DNA of 26,466 nt, from positions 1 to 26,466 of the forward strand of contig CAZHNG010000050.1 of assembly GCA_964533785.1 (NCBI GenBank). Direction: 5' to 3'. This DNA is from JANQRV01 sp964533785 (GTDB lineage Bacteria > Bacteroidota > Bacteroidia > Chitinophagales > Saprospiraceae). Both the position numbers and the translations under genes were made by a program. The notes under the pieces are model-generated. The model did no database searches, had not been told where the DNA came from, and worked only from the letters and a program-made list of their open reading frames with translations. Below are positions 23,075-26,466 of this stretch, piece by piece; positions within the stretch are counted from its first letter, which is position 1, and every line of letters starts with the position of its first letter.

Positions 23075-24673
23075 ATGGCGCAGCAAGCAGATTCCTTTAA
23101 AAAATTAGTAGCTCACTGTAAGGAGTATGGTTTTGTTTTTCAATCCAGCGAAATTTACGACGGAATGGGAGCGGTTTACGATTACGGTCCCTATGGTGTT
23201 GAATTGAAAAACAATATCAAGCAGTATTGGTGGAACGCCATAGTACAAATGCACGAAGATATTGTCGGAATCGATGCTGCCATATTTATGCATCCCAAGA
23301 CCTGGAAGGCTTCCGGTCACGTTGATGCTTTCAATGACCCTTTGATCGACAATAAAGACAGTAAGAAAAGATACCGGGCAGATGTCCTTATCGAAGATTA
23401 CATGGCCAAGATCGAGCAAAAGATCAATAAGGAAATAGCAAAAGCCCGCAAAAAATTTGGTGACAGTTTTGACGAAGAGCAATTTCGCACGACCAACCAA
23501 CGAGTATTGAGGAATCAGGAAAAATATGATGCCATAAGGCATCGACTCGCTACGGCGATGACCAACGGCGACATGGAAGCCTTAAAGTCTATTATTGTCG
23601 AAACCGAAATTGCCTGTCCGGAAAGTGGTTCCCGCAACTGGACGGACGTGCGCCAGTTCAACCTGATGTTTTCCACACAACTCGGTAATATTGCCGGTGA
23701 AGAAGGTAAGCTATACCTGCGCCCGGAGACGGCCCAGGGTATTTTTGTCAACTTTTTGAACGTTCAAAAAACAACGCGCCAGAAAATCCCCTTTGGTATA
23801 GCGCAGATCGGTAAAGCTTTCCGGAACGAAATCGTCGCCCGCCAGTTCATTTTCAGAATGCGGGAGTTCGAGCAAATGGAGATGCAATTTTTCGTGCAGC
23901 CAGGCACGGAATTACAATGGTACGAGTATTGGAAAACCATGCGCATGCAATGGCACAAAGCCTTAGGCATGCCGGAGGAGAAACTGCGTTTTCATGATCA
24001 CGACAATCTAGCTCACTACGCTAATGCCGCAGTCGATATTGAATTTGAATTTCCTTTCGGTTTCAAAGAACTGGAAGGTATACATTCCCGCACCGACTTT
24101 GACCTGGCCCGGCACCAGGAATTATCAGGTAAAAAACTGCAGTATTTCGATCCGGAATTAAATGAAAATTATGTGCCCTACGTAGTTGAAACTTCCATTG
24201 GTTGTGACCGGATGTTTTTAAGCGTACTGAGCGATGCCCTACAAGAAGAAACAGTACCGGATGCAAAAGGTAAGGACTCCAGCCGGATTGTCCTCAAGTT
24301 GCATCCTGTTTTGGCACCAGTTAAATGTGCAATATTGCCATTGCTGAAAAACAAACCTGAACTAACCTCCAAAGCAAGAGAGGTCTTCGACCGGTTGAAG
24401 CTTTCTTTCCAGTGCCAGTACGATGAAAAAGATGCCATCGGTCGTCGTTATCGCCGTCAGGATGCTATCGGTACGCCTTATTGCGTCACCATTGATTTTG
24501 AAACACTGGAAGACAATACCGTTACCATTCGCGAACGTGACAGTCTTGAACAAGAAAGGGTCCAAATAGATGAAGTGGAAAGAATCGTGAAAGAGAGAGT
24601 GGATATGAGCAAATTACTATGGGAGATCAAATCGGAATTGCCAAAGATCAACGTGCAGGAGTCCACGGTTTGA
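23075..24673 (+). CDS. glyQS: glycyl-tRNA synthetase, single-chain type
   Basis: Class II aminoacyl-tRNA synthetase of 532 residues that charges tRNA-Gly; the single-chain (dimeric) type also found in archaea, eukaryotes and many bacteria. The N-terminal KKLVAHCKEYGFVFQSSEIY and YDYGPYGVELKNNI are typical, as is YLRPETAQGIFVNFLNV. Motif 2 is visible in GKAFRNEIVARQFIFRMREF followed by EQMEMQFF, and motif 3 in VVETSIGCDRMFLSVL. The anticodon-binding domain occupies the last 120 residues (KCAILPLLKNKPELT, GRRYRRQDAIGTPYCVTIDF). The start is the ATG at 23075 (MAQQADSFKKL); a TTG at 23039 in frame is less likely because it lies in the leader palindrome. Convergent with the M28 peptidase gene. Confidence 0.96.
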   Translation: MAQQADSFKKLVAHCKEYGFVFQSSEIYDGMGAVYDYGPYGVELKNNIKQYWWNAIVQMHEDIVGIDAAIFMHPKTWKASGHVDAFNDPLIDNKDSKKRYRADVLIEDYMAKIEQKINKEIAKARKKFGDSFDEEQFRTTNQRVLRNQEKYDAIRHRLATAMTNGDMEALKSIIVETEIACPESGSRNWTDVRQFNLMFSTQLGNIAGEEGKLYLRPETAQGIFVNFLNVQKTTRQKIPFGIAQIGKAFRNEIVARQFIFRMREFEQMEMQFFVQPGTELQWYEYWKTMRMQWHKALGMPEEKLRFHDHDNLAHYANAAVDIEFEFPFGFKELEGIHSRTDFDLARHQELSGKKLQYFDPELNENYVPYVVETSIGCDRMFLSVLSDALQEETVPDAKGKDSSRIVLKLHPVLAPVKCAILPLLKNKPELTSKAREVFDRLKLSFQCQYDEKDAIGRRYRRQDAIGTPYCVTIDFETLEDNTVTIRERDSLEQERVQIDEVERIVKERVDMSKLLWEIKSELPKINVQESTV

Positions 24674-24696
24674 CTGTGATTTCATGTATTTTGGAC

Positions 24697-24816
24697 AAAG
24701 GTTTACGTTGATCTTTGTGAGGCGCTGAAAATTAAGGGGAATTTAGCAATTGGTCAATGCCGGAACTTCCTCCGCAAGCCAAACCAAGGCCCCTTAATTT
24801 TCAGCACAAAACCTTT
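24697..24816. terminator. long inverted-repeat element between glyQS and the M28 peptidase gene
   Basis: GCTGAAAATTAAGGGG (24724-24739) is the exact reverse complement of CCCCTTAATTTTCAGC (24790-24805), with a 50-nt middle part. That middle part can fold further (TTGGT 24750-24754 with ACCAA 24783-24787; CGGA 24761-24764 with TCCG 24771-24774). An outer pair AAAGGTTT (24697-24704) and AAACCTTT (24809-24816) encloses it and touches the peptidase stop codon. Its place between convergent genes fits a bidirectional terminator, but the size and nesting also fit a small mobile palindromic element. Confidence 0.6.
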
Positions 24817-26383
24817 ACTCTTTTACATTTTTGTCCAGTTCAATAGCTTTCCGCGGTAATTTTTCATCGCGCATTGCCGTATGCATCACAAAAGAAGCGA
24901 TGATAGTCGCTGCCTGTTTCAGATCCTCTTCGATGAGGTGATCCCAATTATCCATATTGGAGTGATGGGTACGGTTGAAATAAGCAATCGGATCCTGGAT
25001 GAACTGAAACCCTGGAATACCAACAGCATCGAAGGCAAGATGATCCGTTCCACCTGTATTGGAAAGGGTTAGCGTTTCCGCATCCAGATCTTTGAAAGGA
25101 TCGAGCCAGGCCCGGAAGATGGGAGCTACCGCATTGTTTCCTTGTAAATAAACTCCTCTGATCTTCCCTGTCCCATTGTCCAGGTTGTAGTAAGCAGCAA
25201 TTTTCTCTTGTTCGGGTTTTAGGGATTGAACGCTGTAAAAACCTTTCACTTCGGCAAAATGATCCGCCACATAGGCTCTTGACCCATAAAGCCCTTGCTC
25301 TTCTCCCGTCCACAAGGCCAATCGAAGGGTTCTCCTGGGTTTTACCCCGCTTTCTTTTATCGTTTCCAACAAGATACGAGCGGTTTCCATCATCACGGAA
25401 GAGCCGGCACCATTATCCGTAGCTCCCGTTGCGGCGTGCCAGGAGTCAAAATGAGCACCGAACATAACGACTTCATCCTTAAGGTCAGTACCGGGAATTT
25501 CAGCGATAATATTGTGTTCCATACCATCAGGGTTGGTATATTTCGCTTTTAATTCCATACTAAGCTTTGGTGTTACGCCTTTATCCAGCAACCTGAACAG
25601 TCGATTGTAATATTCCACTCCCATGGTAACTTGCGGAACGATGGTTTTTCCCTCTTCCCAGGCACGTCCTTCACCAGCACGAGCACCGGAAACAAATACT
25701 GTGCCGAGGTCCCCTTTATAACTGCGATCGATGACGGCTAGAACTTCCTCTTCGGCCATTAGATCCCATAAGGCTTTGCGAAAATCACCGGCTGATCTTC
25801 TGATATTTCTCGATCCACGCGGAGCAGGCATAGGGGCATTAGCGTATTTCAATAGATCATCGGCGTCCATTCTACCGGCGGGCGGATCAAACCATTCTTT
25901 GGTATTGCGAACCGTATCCAATAACACAAATTTTCCTTTTAGTTTTCCCCTGTAAGCTTTCAACTCTTTTTCATTATTTGCCGCCAGGTAGATCACTTCT
26001 CCCGTTACCGTACCATTCGTTGAAGGAGACCAGGCTTTAGGGTAAGCAATAATAGGGAAGTAACCGGGATTAATCCCGTGCATTTCGAAGTGCTCTAGTT
26101 CCCATCCACGTCCGAAGGGTCCCCATTCTTCCTTATGAACATTGTCCATTCCCCAGTCTTTGAGGGTTTCCATAGCCCAATCGGTTGCTTGATCCAGCAT
26201 GGGAGAACCGGTTAGCCTCGGGCCGTAGACATCCGTCAACCAGGAGGCAATGTCCATTACCTGGCTGTTTTCCAAGCCGTGCTTCCTGATAATTGTGTTA
26301 ATTTCATCGTTGACTTGCTCCTGCGCACTGATGGGAGCCAAACAAACAAAAAATAAGACGACGTACAAAAATTGTTTTAGCAT
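24815..26383 (-). CDS. secreted M28 family metallopeptidase
   Basis: A 522-residue zinc aminopeptidase or carboxypeptidase-like enzyme with a signal peptide (MLKQFLYVVLFFVCLAPISAQ, cleavage after SAQ or close by). A protease-associated (PA) type insert lies at about 120-280. The M28 catalytic part follows, with the two-zinc ligands all visible: His311 and Asp313 (HFDSW), Asp323 (TDNGAGS), Glu361/Glu362 (WTGEEQG), Asp402 (YYNLDNGTG) and His473 or His474 (FNRTHHSNMDNW). The length is usual for the Bacteroidota group with a PA domain. It probably degrades peptides in the periplasm or outside the cell. Its stop codon lies in the inverted-repeat element; the upstream region holds a heptamer array. 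Confidence 0.93.
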   Translation of the reverse strand: MLKQFLYVVLFFVCLAPISAQEQVNDEINTIIRKHGLENSQVMDIASWLTDVYGPRLTGSPMLDQATDWAMETLKDWGMDNVHKEEWGPFGRGWELEHFEMHGINPGYFPIIAYPKAWSPSTNGTVTGEVIYLAANNEKELKAYRGKLKGKFVLLDTVRNTKEWFDPPAGRMDADDLLKYANAPMPAPRGSRNIRRSAGDFRKALWDLMAEEEVLAVIDRSYKGDLGTVFVSGARAGEGRAWEEGKTIVPQVTMGVEYYNRLFRLLDKGVTPKLSMELKAKYTNPDGMEHNIIAEIPGTDLKDEVVMFGAHFDSWHAATGATDNGAGSSVMMETARILLETIKESGVKPRRTLRLALWTGEEQGLYGSRAYVADHFAEVKGFYSVQSLKPEQEKIAAYYNLDNGTGKIRGVYLQGNNAVAPIFRAWLDPFKDLDAETLTLSNTGGTDHLAFDAVGIPGFQFIQDPIAYFNRTHHSNMDNWDHLIEEDLKQAATIIASFVMHTAMRDEKLPRKAIELDKNVKE

Positions 26384-26425
26384 AAGTTGAGTTTTAAAAT
26401 ACTAGTTGAAATTTAATTGGACTTT

Positions 26426-26453
26426 TGACGCTAGACGCTAGATTTTAGACAAC
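26426..26453 (+). repeat. degenerate 7-bp tandem array (AGAYNNN, 4 units)
   Basis: Units read TGACGCT, AGACGCT, AGATTTT, AGACAAC in strict 7-bp period. The AGA-pyrimidine start of the last three units is the same as in the arrays at 1528-1562 and 1760-1787. It lies upstream of the M28 peptidase gene at the edge of the window, about 43 bp from the ATG. Confidence 0.55.
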
Positions 26454-26466
26454 AAAACGCTGATAT

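Noticed and set aside
24724..24805. Integron attC site
   Set aside because: The arms lack the RYYYAAC/GTTRRRY core sites, and there is no cassette-like array.

Overview
The window looks like a chromosomal segment of a Bacteroidota bacterium, probably from the Saprospiria (Lewinella or Haliscomenobacter-like). This is inferred from gene content: a 40-residue ribosomal protein THX, a head-GIN (DUF2807) protein, a bacterial GH3 homologue, a single-chain glycyl-tRNA synthetase and secreted M28 and TPR proteins. Several promoters also fit the Bacteroidota form TTG-N19-TAnnTTTG. No rRNA, tRNA, CRISPR array, insertion sequence or phage gene was seen.

Layout from left to right. Positions 1-1413 hold an RND efflux pair (adaptor plus the start of the permease, minus strand). 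Positions 1782-5345 hold a minus-strand run mutA - pdeM - lnt. At 5522-6715 lies iscS on the plus strand, facing an EamA transporter (6948-7874, minus). Positions 8330-11095 hold glycogen synthesis genes, glgA then glgC. Positions 11193-16730 form the most unusual locus, a probable operon reading leftwards: ribosomal protein THX, a SIR2-like protein with a C-terminal helical domain resembling effector-associated domains, and a 1434-residue STAND-type P-loop NTPase with about 25 TPRs. The last two overlap by ATGA. Positions 16809-19929 hold a GH3-family protein, a protein resembling the N-terminal part of McrB-like ATPases, and a flavin reductase. From 20029 to 22743 come a secreted TPR protein, a small secreted protein, a LysM protein and a GIN protein. 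The window ends with glycyl-tRNA synthetase (plus) convergent with a secreted M28 peptidase (minus).

The candidate system is the SIR2-like/STAND-TPR pair. Its architecture fits the NTP-dependent conflict (defence or self-recognition) systems known from multicellular bacteria. Three features are unusual: the SIR2-like active site is degenerate, the TPR array contains 6.5 copies of an alternating two-TPR unit, and the operon appears to be driven by the promoter of a ribosomal protein gene. Several intergenic regions hold short-repeat structures: heptamer-period arrays, a CGCAAAGA palindrome, a CCACGAAT-type palindrome and a 16-bp perfect inverted repeat with nested outer arms. The rest is ordinary housekeeping and envelope metabolism.
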